Positions 24,501 through 40,155 are shown, counted from the stretch's first letter. The stretch is DNA of 64,000 nucleotides from Crotophaga sulcirostris (GCA_013397455.1 VYZB01000077.1:155516-219515); one strand, 5' to 3'. Notes: a model not told the origin generated them from the letters alone. Numbers and translations are program-made.

Positions 24501-27500
24501 ATGCTATTTATGCTGGTTTGTGCAGCTCTCATTTCAAATCTATACACACTATCTCCAGTATCAGGACAGGAATTTAAACACAATATGTAGGAATTGAAGA
24601 GAAAAGAAAATAACTGAAAATTGTGCACAGAGATTTCTAATGGCTCTTCATAATTCATAGAAACCAACATAATGCTGTCATCATTGAGGAAAAAATCTGG
24701 TATCAAGTGGGTTATGAACTCCACTACAAATGTTTATGGTAAGACTGTGAAAAAGACTGGTCATGCAGCTGAAGTTGATTCTCAGATCAAAAGACCAAGG
24801 AGTAAAGCAATGATTTACTGGGATGATGATTTCTGGACTTGATATATGAACATGTGGATCGATACACAGAACAAAACACATCCTGTGTTGAAAATTGGGT
24901 TTTGCTCAATTGCCTGAGCTTTCATTTGTCTTCGTCCATGTCTTATACTGATTAATCAGACAGCTCTATGGAAATTGAGGCACCTACATTTAGACAAAGG
25001 CTAGGTTTTACTGTAATAAATGGCATCAAAGTTAATTATAGAAAGAGTCATAAACAACAGATGAATTTAAGACGGCTTTAAGCTCTAGGTTTTGAATTCT
25101 GTTTTTTTTTTAATTCAGATTTATCCAAATTGGAAGAAAATACCAAATACAATCAAAGAGTAGAATTCCAAGTGTTACCTTTCACAGCAATAATCTGTAT
25201 GGTAATCCACGAATTTATGGATTGGGAATATGGGAACCCTGAATTCCTTTGAGATCAATATGGGAATTTGAGAGAGGAGATGTATCTTTCTTGTGTTTCC
25301 AAACTGTTGTTCACAGAATAGTGGTTTGGCGGTGGCACCATATTAGACCACAGAAGACAGATCTTGACTAAGATGTTTGAGAATGGCTGCCTATATTTAA
25401 AGTTCTGAGTCTACACTTAAAGACCTAAGTCTAAAAATTTTCCGCCTCTTGAACACATCATAATTACTGTTCAAAGACATTTGTGGGGAGAAGAGGGGAA
25501 GCAGGAGGAAATCATGCATTACACTGAAAACTGCAGCCTATGAAAATGTTGAATCTGGCTATAGGAATATGCCAAAGGATGAAAGCATTTAGATCTGAAT
25601 TTTAGATCATCAATTGGAGATACGGACTCTGATTTTGGGATTTCATCAGAATCCAAATCTGGATATGATTCCAAGGGTGCACAGATGAAATGCTTAAACT
25701 AGGAGTCCTTTTAAGGAAGAAGGGAGGGGGAAATTAGTTAAAATCTGGCTGCAGTAACTCTGGGTTAATTAAACCATTACGTTCTGTACTTCTGGAGCGG
25801 TGACGTTAACTGTATTTAACATGGCAATTTTACTATATTCAGGACATGTTCCACAGAATACCTCTGAAAGTATCATAATTTAAAGTAATGGTGCTTAATT
25901 ACTTATCCATTTTTAGCTACAAAGTACTTTTATCATGTAATACCACCCAGTCTTCAAAAATATTGTAAACTGCCTTCCATTTTAATTATGACAGTTCCAG
26001 ATTTTGTTTAGGCCACTGATGAGAAAGTCACGAAAGGATAGGATCAGCTACCATGGAAACAGTGAAGGCAGAAGAGCACCAGCAGTATTTCACTAAAAAA
26101 GACATTCTGCAAAGAGAAGGTAATCGAAAGGCATTTACATCACAGGGCATGGCTTCTGTGCATTCTTGTCATACCAAGACAACACATTCCCGGCATAGAT
26201 TGCAACAAGTCTCCACATGCCCCCACAATATTCAGCAGAACAGGCATTGTCAGGAGGACTGAGAACCGGTATTTAGAAACACGGAGATATGACATGTCAA
26301 AATCAGAAACAGAAGACAGTAGAAAGTATGGGGAAAGGGAAGAAAGAAATCGGAAAAGAAACACCGTGGGAGACCTATATGTATTAAAGAGAGGGAAAAC
26401 AACTGTTTATAGAGAGAAAAAATACAAAGAAAATGGACAATACTGGATACCAAAGAAACTGAAGTTTGTTAGATAGGAACAGAAGCCTGAGAAGTAACCA
26501 TCCTCAGTATACAAAGAGCTGCTCTGGAAAGCCTCTTTCTGTGCCCATTTTTTAAGACAAAAACAGATGGACTTAAGCTGCATGAAAATTGAGATCCAAG
26601 TTAGGCATGAAGAAAAATTCTCTAATTGTAAGAATAATTTATTTGAATTAGATTAATATGGAAACAGTAGGATTTCATATTTTTATTCTGGGCAAGAGCA
26701 GAGCTTGAAAGATTACTGAATGCCCCTTACAGCCTATTTTCTCTGATTCTATGCTAAGTATTATGGACTCTGGGCAGAGGTGTGAGGGCAAGGAACTGGG
26801 AGACTGGGGAATAAGCCCTTCTTTACTGAGTACAGAAGTTACACAGAGGGAAGAGAAACTTAAAGGCGGGTGTACTGCAAAAATAGGGTAGGAGTATGCG
26901 AGGACAAGACAGATGGTAGGAAGAAGAAAATGTGAACAGGAGCGAGTCAAGAAGAATGTGAGGATTTTGACTGAAGGCGCACATGAGCAGAGGGGGTAAT
27001 TAGCCCAAACCCATAAATGCTAAACTAACAAGAGTGTGTAGTGCCAGAAGGGGTACAAGCAAGTAGTGGGCTGGGAAGCTTCAGGCAGTCCTGCAAGAAC
27101 ACCACACTGAAGCACAGCAACGATGGCTTAGGAGCTCAAAGAAGATGCAAGAAGCAACACCAAGCATCAGGTCTTCAACGATGGCACAGGTGTCCATCTG
27201 CTTAATTTTCTCAGCTGACAATATTCAATGGACTTTCATACAGTTTTTAAATCCTGGGAATAATTGAAGTTATCAGAAGATCTTCTTTTATTAAATGTTC
27301 AGGAAAATGTCTCCAAAACCTGCAGAAAACAACAGCTTGCCGTTACAGTAGGCTGGCTTGAGTTCCACTGAAAGAAGTCAATAATGCAGATATGGTAGCA
27401 GTACATTTTATTGACTTATGTGTAAAGCTGCTCTAAGAAAGATATTTTATACAGTGGGATTTTCCTGCTATTAATAAAGATGTGAGAAAACAAGAAAAAA

Positions 27501-30500
27501 ATTAAACTAATTAAAATTAAACTGCATAATCATAAAAGCTCCCCATTTGAAAGAGAGTTAATGCAAATCTGTAGGTTTACTTCTCTGTGAGCATCTTCTA
27601 AGACTACAAAAATGTTGTTGATATTTACACTGATCTGCTGCTGTACCAAATGTTGCATATGCTCTATAGACTGTGTTGTGAGTCACGCAAGAAATTACGT
27701 AACATTTGGAAATACATTCAGTCATCTGCTTGCTACAGAAATACTGCTAACAGATTCTGCACTCTCTTTTATCTCTACAGTCTTTGTCACCCTTGTTAAG
27801 TGTTATTTTCATGCAACTTCCTCAGGGAGAGATGACTCAGTCGGCGAGTCTATAATGCTCCATTGGCACCAATGGCCATATGTGCTGGTAATCAGGTACT
27901 TCTGTTCCCTCATCCTTGACAAGCTAGCTATTGCCTGGGTTTTTAATCACATCCAAAGTACTACTCTGTACTACATACTAGTAAAAATGTTAACGTGAAC
28001 AGAGTAAACGGCTACAAAATATGACCACTAAAAGGCACAATCATAAATACAGCCCTCCTTCCAAACGAATGACAGTTCTCCAAAGCATCATCGTTCCTGC
28101 TCTAGTCATGCACCTTTCAGCCTGTCTCCTGTGTGATCATGCTGTGAGGAAAGATGAGCTTTTCCCTAAAGGTGAAGAAATGCATGGTGAAGGATGACTT
28201 TTAGCCAAGGACTCCTTACAGTAAACCAGACTTCACCCAATTCCCTCTGATTTACCTGAGTGCTAATTAGCTTATTCCAGGTTCCATAAAGGCTCGGTGG
28301 ATACCTGCACACCTTTGAGGAGTTAGGACTTCATCCAAGACCCACTTCTTCAAGCTGCAGGAGTGGGGGAGGAGGAGGTTTGCCCACACACAGAGTGTCC
28401 AGTGTCCTTTCTTCTCAGAGATAAAGAAACAGCAATAACTGTGGCCATTTCTCTCAATCAAGCAGCCTGAAGGCAGCAGAGACATTTCAGTAACTCAGCA
28501 TAGATATGTGAGCTTCGTACCCAGGAGACTGAGCACTCGTATAATTGCTGCCGGGTAGGTAAAAATACTGTATGCACAGAGCATATACCCAGCTGTAAAG
28601 ACTATCATTAATGCTTCTGGCCACTTTTACAAACACTTTTTTTTTACTTTAGCATTAGGATGTTTTTAATAATTGTTTAAATTGCAAGTCTGTAGGGATT
28701 GACACAACAAATAAAAGGATGGTTTCAGCTGCCAGAGATAAAAAAAAAAAAGTGTTCATGTATGTGAGATGCCACCTTATGAAGAAAAAAAAAATAGAAG
28801 GAAAAGCATTTTCAGTTCCCGTTATGACTACTACGTTAATTGTCTGACATTTCAAAACTGTGTTCACCGATCTTGCATTCTTCACACTAAAATGAGAGAT
28901 TGAAAACAGTGAAAAAAATTTTCAGGCATAAGAAGCAGCATTATTTGAATTTACTTTGGATGGAAATGACAAGAGCTTTTAGGTTTCATTTCTGAGTCAG
29001 AGAAACTCCAAGATCATTTGTACACAGTTGCATTACGTCCACTGAAGCCAAGCCTGTGTCTCAAAAGCTGGCTAGAGAGGCTGTACACAAATACCCTACT
29101 GAGGACACCCTCTGTGTGGTGACAAGGCTTCTTTCAGTTCACTGTTCAGACGATGTTACAGCTGCCAGCCAACTGTAGGTACAAGCTCCAGGGCAGAGGA
29201 CTTGTGATGTGAACTGCAGCTGGAAAACAGGAGGTGGTGGAGCGGCGACCTGGGCGCAGCCACTGGCGGGCAGAGGCCTCTGACACCTGCGCTCACCACA
29301 CTAACAGTGGGTCTGAAGCCCTGTATCCTGGAGAGGGCAGTGATGAATAATGGCACATACAGTAGATCTGCACATGTGCCCAAATCTCGCAGCTGTGCTG
29401 GACCCCAAAAGCCAGGTGCTTGCAGCATACCATTAGTATTTTGCACATTACAGCAGAAACCAGTTGTTAGGTCTAGGCACCTAAGCAGTATCCTCAGTAT
29501 TCCAAACATCCATCTGTCAAAGCCCAGTTGAAATACTGCAAAATACTGATGGCAGAGTAAAATAAACAGGAAGGATAACAGAAGAAGTTGCCACTTGCAA
29601 GGCGGAAACAGAAACAAGAGGCACTTCCATCCTTACAGTTTGAGCACGTGGCTTGGGAACAAGGCTGGCAGCCAAAAGCTGCCCAATTGCGCCTATCGAG
29701 TGTCCCTGTATTGGGAGGGAATGTCCTGAGGAGCTGGCTGGCCACTGACATTTGGAAAATGAATGAATTGTGCTTGCCAGGTGCTTGAGAACAACATTTG
29801 GCATGAAATAGCTGGCATGACATGAGCTTGCAGGCTGTGTTATTATTTCCTATTCTTCTAGACCATCTCATCAGGGGACTAAACACAAGCCTGTTTCAGA
29901 GCACATCAGCTATTCCAAGGGGGATACTTAGAGATGTATTTGCAGTATATTAATTATATTAACATATTTAACTAGAGTAGAATTACATATGGGGTATTAT
30001 CCCAAATAATAACAGCAGTGGAGAACTGGAATGCATCTGGATTACTCACTGTGGAGACAGTTGGGAAAAGCTGAGATAAAGCTAAGGTAAGAAAATGTAA
30101 AAAGTGCCATTCTGTTGTCTGTAGTGGCTGTATAATTGCATCCTCCTGCATTTCTCTTACTGCCCAGAACCTAACAAATAAAATACATGTCACTTTTCAT
30201 AACAGGAATCCTTGAACTTTTTTGAGATAGCTCTGTTATTTCCACAATTAATGAAACAGTTGAATGAATTTTGCAGACCTGAACTGCCACTGTTGTTGGG
30301 ATAAGTACCTCTCTCCTTCCTCAGCCTTAATAATTCCCTCTTGTTTTTTAAAATGCCACTCCAATATTTCTAACCTTAATACTCACCATGGCAGAAGCAA
30401 GTGAAATCAAGCATAAGATCAGATGTAATACAGCAGTCTGGCACACATTGCTCCGGAATGACCTTTAAATCCTTAGCAATCTACGTCTTTTAAAGAAGAC

Positions 30501-33500
30501 ACTGGATCTTTCCTGAAGAAGAGACTTTGGTTTTGGAAGCCACAGGTGCTGCTTGTGGCACATCCACAGCAGAGAGCCTGTGTTTACTTACCTTTGTTGC
30601 ATTAACCAAGTCATATAAGATAGAAAGTTAATATTCTAATTCAGTGGCAATGATGATTAATGAATCCCTTTTATAAACTGTAGAAAATGCAATTGCAGTC
30701 AAACAGAATTACTTTGTAGCTGAATAAGAGTTCTTACAAACTAACTTGTGTTCTACAAGGACAGATTACTTGATTTTGAAAGAATGTTGGCTGGCAACTT
30801 TGTATGAATGGCACAAGTGGAAAAGCCACACCAGAAACAAGAGCTACTTATTTCTTCCTAACATGTTAAGGTCTACCTGTCTCTCCTGGGTTTCCTGAAT
30901 TTTTCCGTATTCTTCAGAGATTCACACAATTTCGCTTTTTGGTCTTTAAAATAAGGGTAAATCAGAAATGTAACTTTCTACTGCTGAATATACAAGAGGT
31001 TTGACTCTTCACTGTTTTTTCTTTTACTTACTGATGGACAAATTCACTTAGGACATGGTGCAAAATGTGCTGCACTGGCAGAGCTCCAAAGGGAAGCAAC
31101 AGAAGGGATCACTAGTAAACATTTGCACCATTCAGCCTGGGAGACTTCAAAGGGCTAAATTTTCATCCTGCTCATAAGTGATTTGAAAGTTACAAATGGT
31201 AGTCTTAACCTTAGCCTTCCCTTCATATCCCTCTGGCTCACCAATAAATCTCTGATATTTACTGAAATGTGCAGCTAGTTTAAGGACACCGAGATGCTAG
31301 ACGTTGTTTCTCCTTGACTTCACAGACATTACTCTTGTAAGGATCATATGACTTCAAAATTAATACCAACCACTTGAAAAGTTCACATAGACCAAAACAT
31401 GAGGTGACTTATCTTCTCCCAGTGACAAATTCAGAGTTTTCACTAGAAAAAAATAGGAAATTTGAGGTTTTATATCATATAAAAAAATCAGAGTATGCAG
31501 AAGGCATAAATAATTACTTGGAATCTAATAAAAAGAGAGATGATAATTCATTACATTAATTCAATAGCATTAAGGATGTAATTAACATCTGCTTAATCAT
31601 AGTGCTACTGCAATGAATAAATAAACAAACATTCATCCAAATGCAGGAGTGCTTTCCTTTGCGGAGGAAGGGATATATACAGGATATGTTGTTTGTTTGC
31701 TTAATGATTAGAACTCAGTCAAGATTAAAACATGAAATTAAATTAAATCCCTCAAATTCTGGTATTTTACTACCTGTGGAAAATACATCCTTAATAAATC
31801 TGCTCCTAAATACTCAGCAGAATTCAAGTAGAGCTTTGCAGAATCTGCAACTCTGGGCAGACTCCATGGTAAACATTGGGATTTTCATCCTTGAAATAGA
31901 AACTGAAGGCTTCCTGCTAGCAAATTTGGGATAGCATTTGCAAAAGGACCTATATTTCACTGAAAGGAGAGGGACGTGTCATTTAACAATACACAGTACT
32001 GATGAGATTTCAATTCTTGAGCAGGCATCTTTGCTCCTTTTACTCCTTTTCATAGTAGCAGGATCTATGCCAATGCCAGTGTAGTCAAACATGAAACTTC
32101 AAAGCAATATCTGGATTTTCTAACGCTACGCTGGCTGCAGCTTCTGACTGAGATCTTTCATCATTCTGCATTTCAACAAAGTACCTATGGAAACAATCCT
32201 ATTTAGCAGGACTCCAGTTACCTTTTCCATTCAAAGATTTGCCCCTTGGAATGCAGCATTTAAAGAAAGAGCAATATAATAAAATAGATATATTGCCCAT
32301 TTAAACTTATATGAAATAGTTCCAAAAGTAAGCAGGAAATGTTATCAGGGGGACCTGCACCAGAGGTATCAAATGAAACCCTGAAGCTAGAAAGTAAAAA
32401 TGTCTTCCTAATTCTTGTAATCAGTTATGTGTGTTCAAAGCAGGAGAGTACCAATCTCTCTTTTCTGCTGAGTAAACCTGTGAATATTCTCATTAATCAC
32501 AGCTTTGCTACAGTAGGAGTTTGGGTCACCTCAAGTCCCACGTCTCCCCCACTGTACGCCTGTGAGCTCAGGCTAATGCTGTCAGCAGGAGTCCATCCTC
32601 TCTCCCCAGCCCATTATGTGGTGAGCACTCCAGCATTTGGCCATTCAAATCTAACCCCCAGGTTGACGCACCTGCCCAAAGGAGTGGAGTAGCCTAAAAG
32701 ATAATTTATTTTATATGTCAGCGATTTCCCTGATTCATGATCAGAATATAGATTCAATAGATCTCAGTCTTCAAACACCATCTTGCAGTGGCTGCATTGC
32801 CTTCTTTTTTATGCTTAGTATTATCATTGCTCACCAGGTTGTCTTAAACACCAGTGTTTTCAAGACTATTCTCTGTCCCTTTGCTATTGTGACACAGTAT
32901 TCTCCTTTGCAACCTTTGTTACACTTCCCAGGCATCTGACTTATTCTAATGTCACCCTCCACACTAGCTTTCATTTCTCAACAAAAACACACCCTTTACC
33001 TGTGCTGCTTGCTACACAGCTTGCTTAGCTCCCTGTGCACCCTAAGCCTCCTCTGGTTACATCCCATTGAGACAACTGCATCATCTGACTCCTGACTTCC
33101 CCCTTTTTAGCTGTGAATTGTCATCATTCTGGGTCAATTAAACCATTTTGAGCCACAGGACTACAGAGCTTCATCTTCAAACCTCTGTGGGTCCCCAGTC
33201 CCATTGTATGTCCTGGTCTTGTTCTTTGGCTGATCTTCCAAGAACAGGGATCACAGGGAATGTTCATTAAAAGTCTGTGAAAAAAAGAAGTACAATGATG
33301 CTCTCTCTCACTTTTTCTTTACCTCTGTGTATATGCAGCTATAACATATATGAATAACTGCAAATCATAAGAAAATAATAATCAACAAGGACTACAGAAA
33401 TGCCCATTTTTTCAGGAGGGAAAGGATGACAAGTTGTTGAGATCTGTGGATCCCCTGTTGCAGACTTTCAGTCAGGTCCATGTGTTGCTCAGGAGATGGT

Positions 33501-36500
33501 TTGTGGAAGCCAAGCCTTGGGCCTGCCTAGTCCCCATCTTCTGTGAGAAACAAAAATAAGTTTATGGTGGCAGCTGGAGAGCGAGGCAGCATGTAGTGTC
33601 ATTACGCATTAGGATAAGGTAAAAGAGCAACCAGGGGGTTTCTTGTGTGATGCAGGAAATGGTGCTCATCCTCGGGGCTCCAGAAAGCTGGGATTCACAC
33701 GTCTGTGTTTTGGAAGTGCAAGCCACACAAGCCATGAGGCACACCAGCACGGACTGGTCAGACCCACACAGGGCCTGCGATAATTTGTGGTCAAGGAACA
33801 ATAAAGCTAGGACATCCTGAAGCACTTTGCACGGCATCCCCCCCGTGGTCAGGAGCACTCTCTACTTGCAGCTTCAATATTTGGCCCTTAAAATCACTTT
33901 GCCAGTTCTACCACCTCACGTGCTGCTGAGCAGAGAGGCTGCTGCTTCCAGCACCCAGCGCAACCAACAGAACCAGAGCACCCGTGCAATGAAACCTTTC
34001 CAAGGGGTTCATAACCTACACTGAGGAAAGGGGCACAATGGGCAGCTTCGGGCAACAACCTTGCACACCAGCTAAGATCAGCAAAACTGCACAACAGCCC
34101 TACCTAGAAGGTCCCACTGTACTCCCGCTACTCATCACTCTCTCCATCCAGCTAAGGGTTGTCTATATCATCCATAGCAGTGGGGGGAGACTCCATCCCA
34201 CACACCTCGCATCAAAATTCTCACTATTTATAGTTTTACATGCAACTTAATATTTATTTCACCCTCCAATAGGGATGCTTATTGTAAATGTCAGCGGATT
34301 ATTTACTATGGCAAATTAATTAGTTATGTGATGATTCTCTTTTTAGAGAGGAGAGACTGTTAATACTTGTTGGATTACTTGAGCATTATGATCCTTTGAA
34401 GTTCTACAACACTTTTGGATATTTAGTTCAGGCCTATGAAACTTTAAAGCAACCAGTGCAAATGATATCACATAACTCAGGCATAAAGAGAATTATTTTG
34501 TTTAACTCAGGTATTAATAGTACTTTGGCTCAAATGAACATGTCAGTTGTGCTAAATTACAGTGAAATTCCAGTTAAAACATATAATATGTGAACATTTC
34601 ATGAATTCATTTTGATTAATGTTATTACAGTGACTGTCTACTGTGTTCAGAATGGCAGGACAACTAAAATAAAGGATCAGCAGCTGTTAGTAACCAGTTA
34701 AGCAACAGCAATTTTTTTTCCCTTGTGCCCCAAAATAAATTTTAAGAAGAGAAGGATAAATACTGAAAGATAGAAATTCACATTGTTTTGTACTTCATCT
34801 CCCTTTGATGTTTGTTGAGTGTCATAGCTTACATTTTTTTAATCGCACATAATTAATGCCTTTGCTAACAAATGATTGCATAGGAAATGCATAGTTTGAT
34901 ATAAAAGGGTGCAGTTCCCTGTGAAATAAATCAGGCTACATGCTCACAACTAAGACCACAATTTAAAATAATAATTTAAGCAACAAAACCCAGCTACTTC
35001 CTAAGTTGGCAAAGTGCATACACAATGCAGAGTCTCAGGTGCAAAGTGCTCGGGGTTTTATATGTGACAATGGGGAGACTATACTGAAAAATTTCTTATT
35101 GTTGGAGGCCCTGCTAAGCAGGTAGGTAAGCAGAGCAGTAATAGAGGCAAGTTCTCTGGGACAGGATTGAATGGGGTTGACTTAATTATTTTATTTTGTA
35201 CAACATACACTTCACTTGTGGAGCTTACAAGTAAATATTGTTTACTTCTTTGCTGTTGTCATTTAGAGCCTATTGGAGATACAATTTTTTCTTTCTAGTG
35301 TAATTTTACTTTATTCCTCTCCAGTTGAGAAACAAGGGATTTGTGGTTTTCTCAGCAGACTCTGTCAGACCACCCTGCTTACAGAAACCACTCAGGAGCA
35401 AGAAGGATGGGAAGCTGTCAGGAAATGGCTCCAAAACCTGCACTACTGTGGAGCAAGGCCAAGCTAGAGAAAACACATCTGAAGGAACTCAGAAGAGCAA
35501 GCAAGCAGGAAATCAAGGAAACAGATGGAGCCATGAGACAGTGAGAGGGGAGACTGTAAAGCTGGTGAGCTAAGAAAATGGGCACCATTGTTTCCAAAAC
35601 CAAGAAGCTCTTCTACCGGAAAGATTACAGATTGTAATTAGCATCTGAGCTCTTTGGTGTCCTAAAATCTCTGCCCTCAGGGATTCCCATCAAGGGCTCT
35701 GGAAACACAGCTTCCCATCTTAGAAATAATGGAGTTGATTGGAGATTTTTGCCATAAGATTTATGACTGGAAAAAATGTACTTAGCCTAACCAAAACACC
35801 ATGCAAGAGCTCCCACCTGGGAACAGACATGCGTCCCTGGCAGCTCCCCTGTCTGCAGCTTCCTTGATGTGCCCGTGAGTCTGCTTGGCAGTGAGCATCC
35901 AGCTCAGAAACAGATTCTGGTCCTGTTTGAGGACCTGTTTGCATTTAATTCAATTCTTGCGCAGGCATGATGGGAACACGAAAAGTATCTTCCACTGAGG
36001 CCCTACAGGGTGACAGGGTATCCAAACCAGAGTTGTATGTTCACTACTTGTACATTCTGGCCATTGTTTCTGCTTGTTCACAGTCATCATTGCCCAAAGT
36101 TACATCAACACAGCTACCATAGGAAGGAGAAGAAAAAAAACTGTCTGATTACATCCTGGTCCATGCATATTCAGCAAAATACTTATCTAGTACCGGGAAT
36201 AATTAGTGAATTTAAATCACCATTGCAATTATCATTACTTTATTGATACTGCTTCTTAACTTCAAGCCATCCTGACGGTCTGGTGTAGTGTAGCAATGTT
36301 CAGGAAAACAAATAAGCCAGAGGTAGCTCTGTTAAGCCAATTTTTCATCTCAGCACTATTAAGGTCTTCAGAGAAGTTGCATCCTCATTATTGATATGAG
36401 AAATAGGATCATCAGCTGATCTGGTTGATGTGATTGGAGATGGTGTCTTGTTTTTACTGCAAGTCTCCATCTAAGAATTGTTTTCATAGAAAGTTTCCAT

Positions 36501-39500
36501 GTCAAAAGAGAACCCCAAGAGATCTGAAAAGGCCTACTTGAAAATTAACAATAAAAGCTTTTAAGACCATAATGACACTGTAAGAACTTGGAGTACATTT
36601 ATCATGCAAAAAAAGAGCTAAGTTTATCATTCAAAGACCAAATTATATATTCTACATTCTGGATTTTTAAGTATACCTGATTAGGTTTGAGTAGTCCTGC
36701 CAATGAATACAGAAGTGTTTAAAGTACAAGTTATTTTCTGGTGTTTCTGTGTTATATGTTTCTAACATATAAGCATAATTTAAAATGAGATATACATAAG
36801 ATAAAAAAAATACGTTCTCATAAGCAGACCTGTGCTAAAGTTGGGTAAAAAAAGGTATCTTAGAGTGATGGTTTCCAGCAGGTTGCATGGTACAATGAAA
36901 AGGAGGTTTTCGTTGAAAGGTCACGTGTATTAACACTTCTGAACCTTTTTTTTTTGACCCTGATGGAGAAATTTGACAAAAAGTTGATCCATTTTTTTAA
37001 TGGGATTGTGCTTTGAGAAACTTTTCCCCAAGGAGTTCATTTTCTTGACATTCTTAACGTTTTCCTTTTATATTCCTCAAGTTATTCTATATAATGCAAA
37101 AAGCAAACTACTTAATAAAATATTTCAGATCTTCATGTCTTATTTTAAATGAAAGTACTGTGTAGGAAGCAAGCGGAACAGATGCTGAAGATACATAGTC
37201 TCAATCACTCCTAACTGAAGTCTGACAGTTGTCATCAATACAGATCTCATGACGCTGCTCCCAAAATGGAGGGTAAATGTGTTAGCCAAAATTTTTCTGT
37301 ACGTAACATCAGTGGTATTCTTCCAGCAGTTTCAACTTAATACAACATTAATTACTTTCTGACAGAGACTGACGTAGGGTGTTGCAAGCTTTCAATCTGT
37401 TGATGCATTTCTTCCTGGAAGTGGGTGTATTTAGGCAACAGGCATAAAGAATAGACAAATGAAGGCAGAAATCTGAATAAATCAGTCTCATAACTAGGCA
37501 GTGCTTCATGCCTAGTGTGAAGTCTTTTTGTGCACCCAAATCACAGGCACGGTCTTCCCACGAAGTGCAGTACATTGTTAATCTCTTTACTGCTGACCTA
37601 GACAAAAATGTACAGTCCTTGTTCAGCAGTGCACCTAGGGACACAAGTAGTTGATCAGCAAACCAAGAGGAATCAAAATCCCAGTATTGCCAGGCTGGTA
37701 CTTTCATTTTCAAAATAGCACCAGAGAAAGGAAATTGACAACAGTGTTGCTAACTGGCATCTGCAAACTAGCCTCTTTGGCAGACATGTGTTGCTTATTT
37801 ATGTTGAACCCTGGCCTGTCTTTGGTAGTACAATATTTTTTTAGAAAGATACAGTGCATCCTCAAAGTAAAGCAGTTCCTCAAAGCTTTATGCTTTTTTC
37901 TCCTTCAGAAATGCTATGTTTTAAAATAGAAAGTCACCTCTATGTCTAGAATAGAAACCTCTACAAAAATCACATCTACTAGGCAGGCATCCTAGAGAAA
38001 ATGTAGATGCACTCCAGGCATGCAAGTGTGCACACAACCATTAAACAATCCATTTTACCACAGCCCTTTCCATAGTCACTTTGAAATTTGCCTTACTGAA
38101 CCAAGTTAACAATGAGAGTAGGACAACATGTAAGCATGCCCTTGCTTTATAGCAATGTGATCAGATCTACAGTTCACTTCAGTGCTCTGGGACATGATAA
38201 TTTGGTGATATATGGGGTCTGGCAGGATCATGTAACAGGATTTTCATAATACTTTTGAAATAACCACAAAATAACACCCATCAAGCAAAAAAAGAGTGGA
38301 GTGTGAATGTTGTTTGGCAAAGTAAATCAATGTCAGATTGATTTCTAGGTGCACACTGCCAACTTGCTACAAAAGTCTTTACATTACTGGCTTTCTGGAA
38401 ACTAATAGGAAAAATTCAACAGAAATGGGAGCTTTTTCACAAGCTAATTCTAAAAGGCAGAATCCCTGGTGACAGCGCAATATGTTTATCTTTGAATCCC
38501 AAAACCTAGAGAAGAGCTTTAGTTTAGGTAGGAGAATTTATGGGGATAAACAGTTCCTCCCCTCTTCAGCCTCAGCAAGGTCCACTCTGCTGTCCAAGGC
38601 ACCACAACCTGAACAATCACAGCCAAGCCAGGTGTCGGTGGTGCTTCTGTAGACACAGAGGAGGAGAGACAGGGCTGTCCATTAGGCAACTTATTTTAAG
38701 AATGCAAACCACTTTTCTCACAGTAGGGTGAAACACTCTCCAGATGGATCTCACCCATAAATCTGTGCATAAACAATTAATCTTTCTGGAAGTGTCCATC
38801 CATGGCAAATTATAAATCATGGGCTTCTCTTGACCACAGAGATTAAAATAACCCCAATATTTAGAATACAAATCCCCATTCTTGCTTAGTATTGTAGGCA
38901 CAATTTTCTGGAGTTAAATATGAACTTTTAGGAGAAGATTGTAGAAGAATAACTACACAGAGTCATGGCCACCAGTGGAACAATCAACGTTGTGTCTTTG
39001 GGACCCTGGTACTCCACATCTACCCTGGAGATGGCTGGAGAAGTCCCTCCGTCAAACCCCACCTCAACCTCACACGCACAGCCCTCAGACTGGGGCTTTG
39101 GATTCCAGATTTATTTTTACACTACCTATACATCAACCATCCAGCTGTCAGCACTCATTTTTCTATTGCAAGTCTTGGGATATTTTGTATTCTCAGATAT
39201 TTCATTCATATCTGCTAGGATTAGACACCAAACAGTAAGCCTTCAACTCTGGAAGCTGCTCAATTGCATCCAAAAATAAAAAAAATTGTTTATCTTTTGT
39301 GGTTACAAAGAACAGACAGAAAACATGGTATTTTCAAGCTCAAGAAAATCCAGAAAGAAAAAATCCAGGATTTTAGTGTATTTCAAAATATCATGATTTT
39401 AATGTTCTGATTCATGCATTTTGAATGTCTAGGGATGGCAAGCCTGTAATGTAAATACAGACTTCTAGCTCGCAGGCTGTGTACATCTGCAAGTAAACCA

Positions 39501-40155
39501 ATTTAATCAACGAAAAAGAACACTTAATATGTTTCTTAAAAAAAAATGTGGAAAGAGTGTCTCAGTTCATATTTTGCTGTCAGGCCAGTGAAACTCTGAC
39601 ACAAACAATGTACTTCCTGAAATTAGCTTTCGCTGCTTAATGCATTATGTTCATGTCTCTTAATTCCCTGGCAATAATTAAAATGCCAAATATTGTACTA
39701 ATTTCTTAATTCTACTGGTTTATTGTTTTTAAGGCTGAAGTAGAACTCCCACAAATGTCAGTAAGACCAGAAAAAAGCAAAGTCATTGCACAACTGGGTT
39801 CAAGTGTTTAGATCCGCACATCCCACACCCATTTTTTTAAAGAGAATTGCAATGTTACTCAGGAAAGATTATGATTAATTTCAAATCCCAAAAGACCCCA
39901 CCCATGTATTCCAAAATGAGACTTTTTTTTTTCTTTTTCCTGTATTATAGTTTCCCAAAACACTGAAATAAATTGGTATTAAATCCAGAGATTTCAGAGC
40001 AAATATGCTAACAAAATCAGATTTCTAATAACATTTCAAAGGACAAAGACAATAATGGTTTACCTTGGTATTATAATTTCAGAGCTCCTGAACTCCAGGA
40101 TACACGTGTCCTGCACTTTATTTGCCTCCCCAGTGTTACAAAACACAGTTCTGCA
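21541..40155. other. Intergenic DNA, no gene recognised
   Basis: This is 18.6 kb of unique, mostly AT-rich sequence downstream of JPH1. I scanned all listed open frames on both strands, the longest being 153 codons at 29617-29156 (-) and 128 codons at 27612-27998 (+). None has a recognisable domain, splice borders or sensible composition. Slightly GC-richer patches occur at 29200-29300 and 33540-34100, without an obvious promoter. A small perfect hairpin, CCTCCTACCATTGTAGGAGG, lies near 23727. Confidence 0.7.

Noticed and set aside
27612..27998. 128-codon + frame, rich in hydrophobic residues
   Set aside because: The hydrophobicity follows from T-rich DNA; no signal-peptide pattern or family motif, and no supporting splice or promoter context.
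29156..29886. Overlapping open frames of 153, 130 and 95 codons on the - strand
   Set aside because: They lie in different frames of the same bases, with Cys/Ser/Leu-rich featureless translations and no splice borders or motif.
37348..37929. A 121-codon - frame and a 92-codon + frame that faintly recall hAT-derived proteins
   Set aside because: Only scattered residues match; no transposase or BED zinc-finger signature and no terminal repeats.
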